In this document: positions 22,225 to 34,915 of the stretch, piece after piece | Layout: each line of letters opens with the position of its first letter | How positions within the stretch are numbered: position 1 is the first letter of the stretch | Assembly (NCBI RefSeq): GCF_007565055.1 | Contig: NC_044562.1 | Location: forward strand, 51,656,250-51,720,249 | DNA: 64,000 nucleotides | Origin: Rhinopithecus roxellana | Lineage: Eukaryota; Chordata; Mammalia; Primates; Cercopithecidae | Direction: 5' to 3' | Translations under genes and position numbers: made by a program | Notes under the pieces: model-generated | Database searches by the model: none | Told to the model about the DNA's origin: nothing | Seen by the model: only the letters and a program-made list of their open reading frames with translations

Positions 22225-23109
22225 CGCTTAAACACATTTCTGTCCCCTCTGCCAGGTTGTAAGCTATATATCAAGGTGGGTATGCCACGTCTCCACTACT
22301 TACTAAATAATCTAGCACACAGAGGGAGTTATGTATGATGGAAGAACATCCAGAAAGGACACATATAACTTGTCTTTATGGTTTGTACATATTGCATAAT
22401 GTTGACAAGAAATGGGCAAGTTTTAGTTGTAGAAATTTCAAATGGAGAGCACCAAAAGCTAATGCCATTGTTAGGATATCCACTGGAGGAAGCCTGGTTG
22501 ATTATTATCCTAGTAAGTATATAAATCTGGTATAAATCTGGTATAGTGACTCTAGGTGGGTATGTTAACCACTGGTATGAGGGACTTCCATTGACCAGGC
22601 TTGTGGGACTGATGTATGGAATAGAAATGTTACTATATCAGAGTTTAGGACATTATTAAATCAGAGTATTCTCAAATTAGAGTATTCTCGATTTGTAGGC
22701 ACATCCATCTGAAATCAGAATCAGAGCAGTGAGATTTAGACAGATACAAATTTCTTTAGCCTGATGTACTCATCTCCCTGACAGGAAGAGCATTTTTCAT
22801 GGGATTGCATTACTCTAAGTACAGTTGGCTAAAATGCTTTTCTTCCTGGATGAGACTTGGATGGGCACTTCTAGTTTTTTTTTCCTCCTTGAATTTTCAT
22901 TTTAGATGATTTTGTGACAGAATACCTGTCTTCTTCATATCTTCCACCAAGTCATAATGGACATCTTCTTTCTTTAAGGGCGTATTATATTCATTCAGAT
23001 TGGATTTGATCTTTTGGGCTAGGGAATCTCTACACTTCCACACTATTCATTGATTCTAAATCTCAGTGGAGATTGTCACACTGTGGTTTCTATGAATTAC
23101 ATCAATCAT
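22225..23109. other. Unassigned sequence
   Basis: No gene was recognised. Short local direct repeats occur at 22519-22542 (ATAAATCTGGT twice) and around 22665-22690 (AGAGTATTCTC twice). Confidence 0.4.
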
Positions 23110-23325
23110 ATCTCTTTTCCTCCCTCCCTCCCTCCCTCCCTCCCTCCCTCCCTTCCTTCCTTCCTTCCTTCCTTCCCTCCCTCCCTCCCTCCCATCCTCC
23201 CTTCCTCCCTTCCTTCTTTTCTTTTTTTTTCTCTTTTTTCTTCTTTCCCTTTCTTTCCTTCTTTCTTTTCCTTCTTCCCTTCCTTCTCTGCTATCTTTCC
23301 GACTGTTTTCTCTTTCAGGCCCAAT
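23110..23325. repeat. Long polypyrimidine microsatellite (CCCT)n/(CCTT)n
   Basis: About 200 bases almost free of purines on the plus strand: (CCCT)n, then (CCTT)n, then irregular C/T blocks. The 86- to 99-codon frames through it (Pro-Ser-Leu repeats on one strand, Glu-Gly-Lys on the other) are low-complexity artefacts. Homopurine-homopyrimidine tracts of this kind can form triplex DNA. Confidence 0.95.
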
Positions 23326-23381
23326 CTTGCTAAGTTAAAAAAAAAATAACAGTATAATTGTGTCAAAAGATCATTAAAATT

Positions 23382-23682
23382 ACTATTATTATTATTATTT
23401 TGAGACAGAGCCTCACTCTGTCACCCAGGTTGGAGTGCAATGGTGTGATCTCGGCTAACTGCAACCTCCGCCTCCCAGGTTCATGCGATTCTCCCACTTC
23501 AGCCTCCCAAATAGCTGAGATTACAGGTACCCACCATCATGCCTGGCTAATTTTTGTATTTTTGTAAAGATGGGGTTTCACTCTGTTGGCCAGGCTGGCC
23601 TTGAACTCTTGACCTCAGGTGATCCGCCCGCCTCGGCCTCCCACAGTGCTGGGATTATAGGCATAAGCCATAGCGCCTGGCT
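23382..23682 (-). mobile_element. Alu SINE, full length, antisense, (ATT)n tail
   Basis: A TTATTATT tail (23382-23400) precedes GAGACAGAGCCTCACTCTGT and both monomers, ending GCATAAGCCATAGCGCCTGG. The tail has become a trinucleotide microsatellite. Confidence 0.93.
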
Positions 23683-25189
23683 AAAAGTTATTATTTAAAA
23701 TTATTACCTAATGATTACCTTTTGTTGAATATCTTTAAAAATTTAAATACTGTTAGGAAAAAAGAATTCAGTTCTAACCCTTCTTTAATAGGTTTTATAA
23801 TCTTAATTAGACATTCAGATATGACCACTTAGAAACGATGAGATACTTTTTAAATACTAGGTGACAGATAGTGTGAACAAGGGTCATATGGTTGTTCATT
23901 TTTAAGAAAGCTTCAGTGATATTTAAGTTTATTTTTGTTGAGAAAATTTAGACAGAAGTAATAAGAGTTTCAGGGGAAGGTTAATTTCTCCAGCACTTTA
24001 GAGTCTTTCTAAATATTCACAATTTAAAATGTAGGAGAATTTATGGAAATTTAAAACTCCAGGAACTTTTTGTTCACCTGTGAGAGAAAGATCACTGGAA
24101 AAGAATCACTTTGAAATGTGCTAAAGATCAAAGATAAAGACCCCTGAGCCACTTACTCCAGATGAAAAGATGAATCTTTACAAAACTAGAGAGAGAAAAG
24201 CTCAACTCTGGTTTTATTTTATCCAGTGCTCTCTTTTTCCCTGTTTTATGCTGTAGTGAAGATGATGAGAAGGAAATGAATTCAAACTTACTTACTTGCA
24301 AATAGACATATTCTACAAAGCTATGGTTTGAGTAAGGATACTTAATTGCAAATCTATGCTATCAATTTTTCATCCTTCACATTCCAAACTGATACTATCA
24401 AAACCACATTCTGTTAAAACACAGTCACTGCTTGGTTAAAAACATTCTCCCAGTATGTTGAGCATTTATTTGATTTTCTTCCTTGTGACTCAGATGTTAT
24501 TCAAAGTCACATCAAGTTGTTTTCTCTCTCATGCTAAATGTCTTCTTTAGTTGTGTGGTATATTAAACAAACATTGCCTGCATATTTAGTGTTCTTAATT
24601 CACACAAAGATTAAATCCATTGCTTATGTAATGAATGTATTAGACATTTAAATTTTTAAAAATTGAGTTACTGTGGCTCAGAAATTCCCCAGTGAACTCT
24701 AGACAGATATAGCTAGATATAACATCAAGATTAGGAAAGAGGAAGTCAGTAGAACTTGCCTAAACCAGATCAGCCATCAATTTGATTTTTTCTTAGTTTC
24801 ATCTGTAAATGGCAATTAACTTTCCTTATATTCTTAAAGAACTAATTCTTAATTAGTTAGTGCACAGAGAAGTTGGTACCCCACTTAGTTATAACCACAT
24901 GGAATAACATTATAATTTAGTTATTTGTGCAATAGTGAAAAATGTCAAATCATTTTAGTTTAAATTGTATAGATAATTTCTCATTCTTTTATGGTTAGAC
25001 CTGGAAGATTGATGGTCTCTGTATTGGACCTGTTAAAAGAGTAGATAAAGCTTGAAAAGAGTGCTGTGTTGGAGAAGTTCTAGGCTGTCATGGAAGTACC
25101 CAAGGACTGACGTATATTAGAAGGACATTTATTTCAAGTTATAAGAGTCAGGGCACAGAATCCCAACTAGCATTGTCCTGAGGAGCAAG
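23683..25189. other. AT-rich unassigned sequence
   Basis: No gene, RNA gene or named repeat was recognised. Confidence 0.4.
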
Positions 25190-25668
25190 GTCATAGCTCC
25201 TCATTATCTTCAGAATAAAGTCAAATGCCTTAATATGAAACACAAGACCTTGTGTGACCTGGTTCCTGCTTACTGTTCTCAGTGACCCAATAATGCTGAC
25301 CTGCAGGCATTTGCCTACTTGGTCTCTTTCTCTGGAGCACTCTGTGCCTTTTAAATTTTTCACTGAGCTAATTCCCACTCATCTTTCTAGTATGTGCTTA
25401 AGTACTTTTTCCTTTGTGAAAAACTTTATACCCCCACCCCTGCCAAACTGGGTTATGTGCCCTTTCATTATGCTTCAGTAGTGCTTTGTTTTTATCTCTT
25501 TATATACTAAATTATAATTAACAGATTACTTGTGCACACTTATAACCAGACTTTAGGATAGGGCAACCACTGTATCTTTCTTACTATTGTTGTCCAGTAT
25601 TTGACATACTATGCATCTGATAAACATTTATTGAATGGATGAATGCATAAATGAATAAATATCAGTGT
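25190..25668 (+). mobile_element. L2 LINE 3' portion
   Basis: The L2 order is visible: CAGAATAAAGTCAAATGCCT, then ACACAAGACCTTGTGTGACCTGG-like sequence, a GGAGCACTCTGTGCC block, and a 3' end with TTTGACATACTATGC ... AAACATTTATTGAATGGATG and decayed GAATGAA units. Its ORF2 is not intact; the small open frames inside are incidental. Confidence 0.8.
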
Positions 25669-25670
25669 AA

Positions 25671-25880
25671 AATAGTGATTTTCATCTAGGGGCCGTTGAT
25701 CTTGCCTACTCGGGAATATTCAGCAATGTATGAAGACATTTTTGATTGACAAAATTTGAGAGGGGTGGTAGTACCAGTATCTAGTCAGTAGAGACCACTG
25801 TGGGATGTAAACATCCTACAATGCATAACAAAGACTTGTCTGGTCCAAAATGTCAATAATGCTGAGATTGAGAAACCTAG
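25671..25880 (+). mobile_element. MER5A hAT-Charlie MITE, diverged
   Basis: Starts at ATAGTGATTTTCATCTAGGG and ends ATTGAGAAACCTAG, with CATCCTACAATGCATAACA and CAAAATGTCAATAATGCTGA between them, which are MER5A landmarks. It directly follows the L2 3' end. Confidence 0.82.
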
Positions 25881-27889
25881 CTACAAATAATACCATGTTC
25901 AGTGTAACATGTAACAGGCAGTGCAAAGTTGTCCTCAGAGAAAAGTAGTAGAAAAAATAGACAAAGTAAATAATTAGGAAGTTTGAAAGCAGTTTAAGAC
26001 AAGGAATAAGAAGCGTGATTCAGAAGCAAAGTCATGGAGAGCAAGAGGCGCTAATTTTCCCTTGATGGCGGTGGTCTGTATGGTGGGCTGAGTAGAGTAG
26101 TGCACAAGGTTCAGGCTGGGATGTGTTCTCTAAAATATTTATTGTCTTTTTCTTATCCCTTCTAGTTAATTGCTCTTTTACATTGCCTTGACTTCTCCTT
26201 AATGTCCATCAGATATTTCTGTCACTCAATTTTGAAGCTTAAAAAATTAATATTCTATTTGAATATTATGGATTATCTACTCAGGATGAATACTGAAAAT
26301 GAATACCTCATAATTTATAGGAGAAAGATGGGGCAGATAGAACCGAAAGTGCTTCTAGTGAAATGAGAAAACATTCAGTATTTTGACCTGTCTCAGATAT
26401 AGGTATACATTATTCTATATCATCTATATAATATCTCTTTTTGTTCACAGTTTACACATGGTCAAGCATGATAAGACCATTTTATTCTACATGTACATAT
26501 GAAATGCATCTAAATTTAAATCAAATCACCTTTCAATATCATGTTACTGTAACAAATGGGAACAATTAGTAAACAAGAATATGTTTAAAATATTATATAA
26601 GGGCAGATATTTAACTGGCTTTGAGATTTATGATCTATTCTGATTACTAATCAGACTTACTGTATCTATGGGAACAAAGAGGAAAATTATTTTTGCCACC
26701 AACGAATATACAAAGATGAGAAATGTTTTGCTTCTCTGAATAATCAGCACAGATATTGCCCTTCTTGTTAACCTTGTGTTATTATCTATTTTGCCAGGAG
26801 AAAAGCAAAGTCTTGTGGGTGGGGAATAGAAAATGTAAGATTAAGAAAGTGGACGGAAAACCCACTTTCTTAAAGGTGGTTATAGACTATCAGTTTTTTG
26901 AGAGTTCTGAATCTCTTCCTGAATGAGGAAATAAAAGTGCTCAAACCTAGGTAGTTCTTAAGACAAATCTATTATTTGACTCATGAATATGATCACTTTC
27001 TGTGGTTCATATACAAATTTTTATATGTAAATTTTAATGGATAAATCTCTGATTGAGGACACTGAAGAATAAAAATTTCCCAAATAGGAGTGAGACTCCC
27101 AAAATACACTTCATAAAAATAACACGCCATGAATTGTTGAATGAGATACTTTATGGGACACGTTGCTATCACAAATCTAATTTTCATCAGGATCTCTAGT
27201 GTGATGAAATTTCTTGGAAGATGTCAATTCTTTCCAGGTGATTGTCGCCAAATATTAAAGACATTATAAATGTGATACACATGAGAGTTAGAGCTGAAAT
27301 GCAATTCCTGCCACTTTATATCCAGTTCTTATTCTCCTACTGAAGTTAGAACATTACTGTGTTCCTCTATTTAGGTTTTAAAAGTTTTTGCTTTATAACG
27401 TTTTTCAAAAAATCAAGAAGTTGAAGAACCCTCTTACTTTTTTTTTTTTACATCAGTTTTATTGTTTGATTTTGTTTTGTGTATTTTTGTTTTTGTAGAA
27501 CCAGCTCAAAAACAAAGCTTTTCTCCTATCATCTTTCACAGTGGATTGAGTCTGTTCTGTTTGTGGAGTTAATGATTGGGCTGGATTTTCCTCCTGTGCT
27601 CAAGATAGCTTGAGGCACTTGCTCTTGGGTGAGGACAGAGGACAGCCAATGCCCTGGTGTAGCCAGGCTTTCTGCTGAGAGGTGAGCCTCAACCGCAAGT
27701 GCTGACAGTTGCTGGCAAGAGACTCCCATCACCCTAGGAGGGCAGAGTTCACTTTGGAGAAGTCTCTGATTCTTCCCTGGCACATCCTGTCAATTCCCTT
27801 TTAGATGGTGAGCATGACACAGCTGTCTCAGACACTAGTGGCCTGAGGAGGTGACGACAGCCACCATCTGCCTCACTTACACACATCAT
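25881..27889. other. Unassigned sequence
   Basis: No gene was recognised. A more G/C-balanced patch at about 27,500-27,800 gives an 84-codon minus-strand frame with no familiar domain; an old LTR or repeat fragment is possible but was not identified. Confidence 0.4.
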
Positions 27890-27954
27890 CTCACATATGA
27901 CCTACAGCACGATGTCCAAGTGAGTATTATTATATATTTAAAGACAAGGAATCT

Positions 27955-30041
27955 CACCACTCCTATTCAACATAGTGTTGGAAGTTCTGGCTAGGGCAAT
28001 CAGGCAAGAGAAAGAAATCAAGGGTATTCAGTTAGGAAAAGAAGAAGTCAAATTGTCCCTGTTTGCAGATGACATGATTGTATATTTAGAAAACCCCATT
28101 GTCTCAGCCCAAAATCTCCTTAAGCTGATAAGCAACTTCAGCAAAGTCTCAGGATACAAACTTAATGTGCAAAAATCACAAGCATTCTTATACACCAGTA
28201 ACAGACAAACAGAGAGCCAAATCAGGAATGAACTTCCATTCACAATTGCTTCAAAGAGAATAAAATACCTATGAATCCAACTTACAAGGGATGTAAAGGA
28301 CCTCTTCAAGGAGAACTACAAACCACTGCTCAGTGAAATAAAAGAGGACACAAACAAATGGAAGAACATACCATGCTCATGGATAGGAAGAATCAATATC
28401 GTGAAAATGGCCATACTGCCCAAGGTTATTTATAGATTCAATGCCATCCCCATCAAGCTACCAATGAGTTTCTTCACAGAATTGGAAAAAACTGCTTTAA
28501 AGTTCATATGGAACCAAAAAAGAGCCCGCATTGCCAAGACAATCCTAAGTCAAAAGGACAAAGCTGGAGGCGTCACGCTACCTGACTTCAAACTATACTA
28601 CAAGGCTACAGTAACCAAAACAGCATGGTACTGGTACCAAAACAGAGATATAGACCAATGGAACAGAACAGAGTCCTCAGAAATAATACCACACATCTAC
28701 AGCCATCTGATCTTTGACAAACCTGAGAGAAACAAGAAATGGGGAAAGGATTCCCTATTTAATAAATGGTGCTGGGAAAATTGGCTAGCTGTAAGTAGAA
28801 AGCTGAAACTGGATCCTTTCCTTACTCCTTATACGAAGATTAATTCAAGGTGGATTAGAGACTTAAATGTTAGACCTAATACCATAAAAACCCTAGAAGA
28901 AAACCTAGGTAGTACCATTCAGGACATAGGCATGGGCAAGGACTTCATGTCTAAAACACCAAAAGCAACGTCAGCCAAAGCCAAAATTGACAAATGGGAT
29001 CTAATTAAACTAAAGAGCTTCTGCACAGCAAAAGAAACTACCACCAGAGTGAAAGGCAACCTACAGAATGGGAGAAAATTTTTGCAATCTACTCATCTGA
29101 CAAAGGGCTAATATCCAGAATCTACAAAGAACTCAAACAAATATACAAGAAAAAAACAAACAACCCCATCAAAAAGTGGGGAAAGGATATGAACAGACAT
29201 TTCTCAAAAGAAGACATTCATACAGCCAACAGACACATGAAAAAATGCTCATCATCACTGGCCATCAGAGAAATGCAAATCAAAACCACAATGAGATACC
29301 ATCTCACACCAGTAAGAATGGCAATCATTCAAAAGTCAGGAAACAACAGGTGTTGGAGAGGATGTGGAGAAATAGGAACACTTTTACACTGTTGGTGGGA
29401 TTGTAAACTAGTTCAACCATTATGGAAAACAGTATGGCAATTCCTCAAGGATCTAGAACTAGATGTACCATATGATCCAGCCATCCCACTAGTGGGTATA
29501 TACCCAAAGGATTATAAATTATTCTACTACAAAGACACATGCACACGTATGTTTATTGCGGCACTATTCACAATAGCAAAGACTTGGAATCAACCCAAAT
29601 GTCCATCTGTGACAGACTGGATTAAGAAAATGTGGCACATATACACCATGGAATACTATGCAGCCATAAAAAAGGATGAGTTTGCGTCCTTTGTAGAGAA
29701 TGGATGCAGCTGGAAACCATCATTCTTAGCAAACTATCACAAGAAGAGAAAACCAAACACCGCATGTTCTCACTCATAGGTGGGAACTGAACAATGAGAT
29801 CACTTGGACTCGGGAAGGGGAACATCACACACTGGGGCCTATCATGGGGAGGGGGGCGGGGGGAGGGATTGCATTGGGAGTTATACATGATATAAATGAT
29901 GAATTGATGGGTGCTGACGAGTTGATGGGTGCAGCACACCAACATGGCACAAGTATACATATGTAACAAACCTGCACGTTATGCACATGTACCCTAGAAC
30001 TTAAAGTATAAAAAAAAAAAAAACTCCTAAAAAAAAAAAAA
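27955..30041 (+). mobile_element. L1 LINE, 5' truncated, L1PA-type
   Basis: Contains the C-terminal part of ORF2, the 3' UTR and an A-rich tail. The 3' UTR has the G-rich GGGGAGGGGGGCGGGGGGAG tract (29847 on) and CAAACCTGCACGTTATGCAC, characteristic of mid-age primate L1PA families (roughly PA5-PA8 by recollection). Flanking duplications AAAGACAAGGAATCT at 27940-27954 and 30042-30056 are identical, so the 5' truncation is original. It is nested in an older MIR. Confidence 0.96.
27957..29789 (+). pseudogene. L1 ORF2 C-terminal remnant, broken
   Basis: This was the reverse transcriptase and C-terminal part of ORF2p, the endonuclease-reverse transcriptase that drives LINE-1 and Alu copying. Visible landmarks are the catalytic FADD motif (in LSLFADDMIVY, near 28064), and downstream the Cys-rich RCWRGCGEIGTLLHCWWDC region (near 29350). 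The endonuclease domain and most of the RT domain are absent through 5' truncation. The frame has a TGA at 28272-28274, an apparent one-base deletion near 29053 that moves reading into another frame, and another near 29697 that corrupts the last ~30 residues. It cannot encode a working enzyme. The lesions look like ordinary neutral decay. Confidence 0.92.
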
Positions 30042-30159
30042 AAAGACAAGGAATCTGAGTCTTTAAGTTAAGTAATTTGCCTATAAAGTCACAGAGATAG
30101 TCAGCAGTAGAGCTAGAATTCAAACTGAAGTCTCTCTAAGTCCAACACTGCTGTGTTTT

Positions 30160-31849
30160 CTCTGCAACTCCTTGTGGCTCCTTGCAAGATATCTAGAGCT
30201 GCCTTTTTAACTAATAAGAGAAAGTAACATTGGCTGGCTTTCCAAATGAGATCACATAGTATCTCTGATTTCTTATCAGGAAATCAGAGGTGGAAGGATT
30301 TAATAATATTACTGAATCACTTGATAGGAATTGTGACCCAATTCTTGTTAACTTTGAGTTCCAAGTTTTAAATCATCCCAATTTCAACTTCTCCTGTGCA
30401 AAAATTTAATCAGCACAATATGCTTACCTCGGGCAGGACTTCTGTGGAACACTTAATAGGTGATTTTAAATTCATGTGAAACATTGTATAATGAAGGCAA
30501 AGACCTGTCACTGATTGGGAATACAGTGTAGCAGAAATATGTGACTGTTTTTTTGATGTGAATAATGCAGAAAAATTGCACTGGAAAAAGTTAAACAGTC
30601 AAGGAAGACTTTATTCAAGACTATTTCAATAGAGGAGAGAGATGGAACTCAACTTCCCTGAAACAAAGGGCTGGAGAGTTTTTAAGAGCCTGGGTGAGGA
30701 GAATCATAGGTTGCCTTTGTTTGCTAATTGGACTTACCCAGAGGAAAAGTAAACTTTCCATATTTTCATGACAGGAGGTGGATTTACAACTTAAAGCAAG
30801 GCATCCATGGATGATGATGATTGCATTTTGGACAGATGGCTCCCAGCTCGAGAAAGACATTTTGCTCTTACGTTTGCAGTTGAAGAAAGAAAAGCAGATG
30901 TTTCAGATAAATAGTGAAACAGATTTCTACAATATCTTTATAATAATTTTAAGTGGTCAGTTTTCTTATATTATTCTGATAATTTCCTCAATTATTGACT
31001 TTTCTTTGGTTATAGATGGTTTGCTGCTCTCTTTCAATTCTTATTAAATGCGTTATAGCTGAATCATATAATGTCAGTTAATGAAAAAGAACAGCCTCTC
31101 TTATTAAAAACAAAACCCAGAAACTCCATGGATTTTACTGCTGGAAGGAGATGATTTTTGAAGAGGAGGGCAGGTGAACAAGCAGCTTTTTCTTTGTTCT
31201 CCTGGATTTATCTTCTGTTCTAATCACTCCCACCATCATCAAACCATTCTCTGGGGCTATGCTGTAGTTATTTTGAAGGCCTGATTCAAGCACAAAAAGG
31301 AACTCCATTTTCAGTTCTTTTTATTACAATTAATATAGCATGAAATATTCAAATATCAGCCAAACACAGAACCACAAAAATAAGGATACAAGCACAGAAA
31401 AATATGGGAAACAGAAATGATCTGACTTAACACAGGGTACATCTCTGATCCTATGGTAACTGGTGTTTTTCCAAGTCTCATAGGCTCTGTCCTCTAGCTT
31501 AATAGTAAGTTTCTTATAACTGGGTCTCTCCCTTTAATCTCTTCTCAAGCTTTCTCCTATGTATTCTGTGATATAGACCTTAGCCCCACTAGGACACTCT
31601 CTTTCCTGCAGACATCTGAGATTTTGCATTTGTACATCATTGTACAAGCTGTTCCTCTTGGCCCGAGTGGCACTCTCCCATCTCTTTTGTCCATATATAC
31701 TTACTGATTCTTGAGATCTCACATATTGATCAATTCTTAGTGTTTCAGACTTCCACAAAATTAATTACTTTCTTGTTTCTGTAGCATCTTTGATATTATT
31801 TAAAAATTTCAGTTATACTGTGTTATTTTTAAATCTGGTATCTATCCCC
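30160..31849. other. Unassigned sequence
   Basis: No gene was recognised. Open frames of 89 codons (30778-31047) and 74 codons (31534-31758, minus) have no familiar similarity. Confidence 0.4.
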
Positions 31850-31965
31850 TTTGTTAGGCCTGGGTTCCTTGGAAGCAGAGACTACATCTTAATGACCATC
31901 TGCATGTAACATAGCAACAAGCACATACCAGACATTCAAAAGCTTTTTGGTAAATTACATTGATC
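31850..31965 (+). mobile_element. Probable L2 3'-end fragment
   Basis: TGGAAGCAGAGACTACATCTTAATG ... AACATAGCAACAAGCACATACCAGACATTCAAAAGC follows the L2 3' pattern (gain-of-function-free tail section ahead of the usual AATAAATG end). Short and diverged. Confidence 0.45.
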
Positions 31966-33546
31966 AATTTTTACATTGATATCTTTTGGAGAAGATAGCC
32001 ACATTTTCATGCCAACTGACACAACTTTGAAGACCCTTGCCTAGTTCATTGCTGTATATTTCCAACTCCTTGGAAGTATCCATCTAACCAGACATTTTGA
32101 TACTTGCCACCTTTGCATTTAAAGCCAGGAAGGCCTATAAGGCCTATAAAATGAAATCCTGAGGTGCAAGTGGATGGTTAGGGTGGACGGGGCTGTCAAG
32201 TAATTTGCTTTATTTTTAATATTAAGCTAAACATTTTAAAATTCTACTACATAAAATTGCATGCTTTGGTATGTAATTCAATATTTCCTTATTGTCATTT
32301 TTAGTTTTACCTGGAGCAGTTGGAGAGCTTGCTTTAGTATTGTATTTTAAAAATGCATAGGATTGCTATTTTTCTTAGTATCTCAAACCAGATAAAACTA
32401 TTCTGCCTCCCCCAGGTGACATAGAAATGAGGTTAATATGGAAGCTGCCCTCGACTGGATTGAGATAAACTTACATTCCGGTTGAGTCTCTAGTGAGCTC
32501 TCCAGTTGCTAGCCCTGTTATTTCACTGCCCTAGGCTTCTGTTTCTTCAGCTGTTTCTGTCCAGATAAAATCATCTAAGGTTTTCCAAGTATAGGTTTTT
32601 CTTTTTGGGTGTCCTATACTAACTTGGTTCTGATTTCTCAATCTGATATGTTCTTTGATTTCTGCATATCAGGGAAGACTGACAGTTAACCAATGTGAGA
32701 TATAGAGAATTATAACATAGAAATAATAGATCAATTTGATTTCTGACATGGGTGTAGGTCTCCCAATTATTACTTTAGGTAAAAATGGGAAGTATGTTGG
32801 CGGGCTCACACACGGGGCATTTGTGTGCAAAGGCTCTTCATTGGAGAATAAGTTTGCTTAGCTGGTGCTATCTTTTGAATGCACGGAGCCTTTTTGCATG
32901 CTGAGCAAGTCTGCAACTATTTTCTTTGACAAGAGAGAGTCTACATGAGGCCATTTGAGGTTTGTACACAATTCTGTTCTTGTCTGAGTCTACACTTGAG
33001 GAATTAAACCTGTGAGACTACTCCAGCAATCCTTAGTTTTTCTTTAACGGGTCTTTTGGGAAGATAGGGTGGTCTTCACTGACTTTGTGCAACAATTGTG
33101 AAAATAGGTATCTTCCAGCGACTAAAATTTGCTTTGGTATAATTAAAACTAGACAGCAGGTAAGGTACTTCAGACTGGGAGAGTAAGAGTGATAAGATAT
33201 GGAAAAGAGGCATATATATTTTACAGCTGGGAGATCATTTTTTGTAAGGCATGTAATCTATATGGAATAATGGGGAAAAAGGGACAAAAATTACTTATCT
33301 TCCCAAAAGATAAGTAATGAAGTTATATGACTAAGGCCATTGTTGAGCAGGTGTCAAGCAGAGGATGTTTACAAATGCTGTTAAAAGGAAGTGCGCCTTT
33401 ATTAAATATCCCTTGGCTCTTAGTAATACATTTTAATGAAAAACCTACATTATTCCTGGTACTTACAGTGGCACTAAGGACATTGAAAATGGATTGACTG
33501 AAAGCCAGTCTTCCATTTAAGTTATAGTAAAATCTTTCTTAACCTT
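31966..33546. other. Unassigned sequence
   Basis: No gene was recognised. The 32,780-33,050 part is slightly less AT-rich, but it shows no splice-bounded frame or repeat that I can name. Confidence 0.4.
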
Positions 33547-33934
33547 GCTATGGGCTGAATTGTTTCCCATGGCTCTCCACCCCCAAATTCAGTGTTGAAG
33601 TTCTAACCTGCAGCACTTCAGATTGTGACTATATTTGGAAGTAAAGTCTTTAAAGAGATAAAATGAAGTGATCAGGTGGGCACCGATCTAGTATGACTGG
33701 TATCCCTATAGGAAGAGAAAATTTGGACACAGACAGGCACAGAAGGCAGACAATGTAGAGACTCAAGGAGAAGACAGCTACCCATAAGCCAATGAGAGAA
33801 GCCTCAGATGAATGCAATCTGGATCTCAGATCTCCAGCCTTCAGAACTGTGAGGAAATAAATTTCTGTTGTTTAAACTTCCTACCTGGTCTGTGGTACTT
33901 TGTTATGGTACTCCCAGCAAACTACTAATTAATA
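33547..33934 (+). mobile_element. MLT1-type MaLR solitary LTR
   Basis: Starts TGCTATGGGCTGAATTGTTT and continues with TGTTGAAGTTCTAACC, TATTTGGAAGTAAAGTCTTT and AGGAAGAGAAAATTTGGACA. It ends with AGAACTGTGAGGAAATAAAT, TCTGTTGTTTAAACTTCC and GTGGTACTTTGTTATGG. The AATAAA near 33856 was the LTR polyadenylation signal. No internal sequence flanks it, so it is a solo LTR. Confidence 0.85.
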
Positions 33935-34725
33935 TAAAGTCACATTCTGAGGTACTGGGGGTTAGGACATCAATATATCATTCTGGGCGACACAATTCAG
34001 CCATAAGAAATTCTCTGTGATATAGTGAATTCCTTGTTAAGGAAGGGCAAATTTAGGAAATTCAAATGATTAATTTGTGTGTTTATTTTTAGTTATCAAA
34101 GGAGTAGTTATAGTTTGTTTTGAAGATGTTGTTAGCCTGAACGAAATGGAAACAGGGTCTGTGTATTTTTCTGCATTTAATGAAGTCACATTGCTCATGA
34201 TCAGCTATAGTGAAATATGTGCTGATAGCATTTTTGGGGACAAGAAGCGTTAGCTAGACGTTCTTTCACTGCTTGTTGTTCTCATGGAATTAATGCCTTC
34301 CATTCATGTTTCTTCTAGTCTTATAATTGTCATTCTTTTGTCCAAATTATACAAGTGTATACCACTTTATTATAATGATTTATATGGAAGTAATTTATAT
34401 TTAAAATGCTCATTTCTCCTTTTTTTGGGCATACCATGTACTTGCTTCTAGGTATGATGGAAAGCAACTATCCCCTTCTTTCAAACTTGTTCTCCTTTCA
34501 GACTTATGCCAACAAAGACAGTCAAAGGCTCTATATACTCATAGCCCTTGGCTGATCTTGAAGCTGCTGCAGACCATGCCACTTGGGGAGAACTAAAAAT
34601 GATTCTGATTCCTTGCAGAAGAAATCTTCATTAGCTGTGTTTCTTGCTAATTTTTAGATATTTGTCTCCCTGCTTTGCTATGAGCTACTTCAGGGCAGGG
34701 ACTGAACTCTCTAGCAGAGTGCTTA
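33935..34725. other. Unassigned sequence
   Basis: No gene was recognised. The final ~40 bases before the MIR (CAGGGCAGGGACTGAACTCT) may belong to another ancient repeat end. Confidence 0.4.
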
Positions 34726-34915
34726 GCTCCTAACATTTATTGTACATGTATTATATGTCTGCCACCTTGCTAAGGGAGTGACCTCCCACTTTGTAGATGA
34801 GCAAGTGGAGGCCAACAGAGAGAATAAATAAGGAGTCAGATGCTACACAGCAAGTAAGTAGCAGACAGAATTTGAATCCAGGCAGTCTGACTCCAGAGCT
34901 GGGGTCAGTCCCATT
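34726..34915 (-). mobile_element. MIR SINE, antisense
   Basis: TTTGTAGATGAGCAAGTGGAGGCC ... CACAGCAAGTAAGTAGCAGAC ... TTTGAATCCAGGCAGTCTGACTCCAGAGC is the reverse complement of the MIR body, whose sense strand reads CTCTGGAGTCAGACTGCCTG. One of the best preserved MIRs in the window. Confidence 0.85.

Larger units (their letters stand above)
27890..30150 (-). mobile_element. MIR SINE split by a younger L1
   Basis: The left part is 27890-27954 and the right part 30057-30150. Joined across the L1 they read, on the minus strand, as the MIR central and 5' region: CTCTGTGACTTTATAGGCAA, then AACTTAAAGACTCAGATTCC on the other side of the junction. The copy is diverged but the order fits. Confidence 0.6.

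Noticed and set aside
23050..23366. Pro-Ser-Leu-rich and Glu-Gly-Lys-rich open frames
   Set aside because: Translations of the CCCT/CCTT microsatellite in different frames; low complexity without gene structure.
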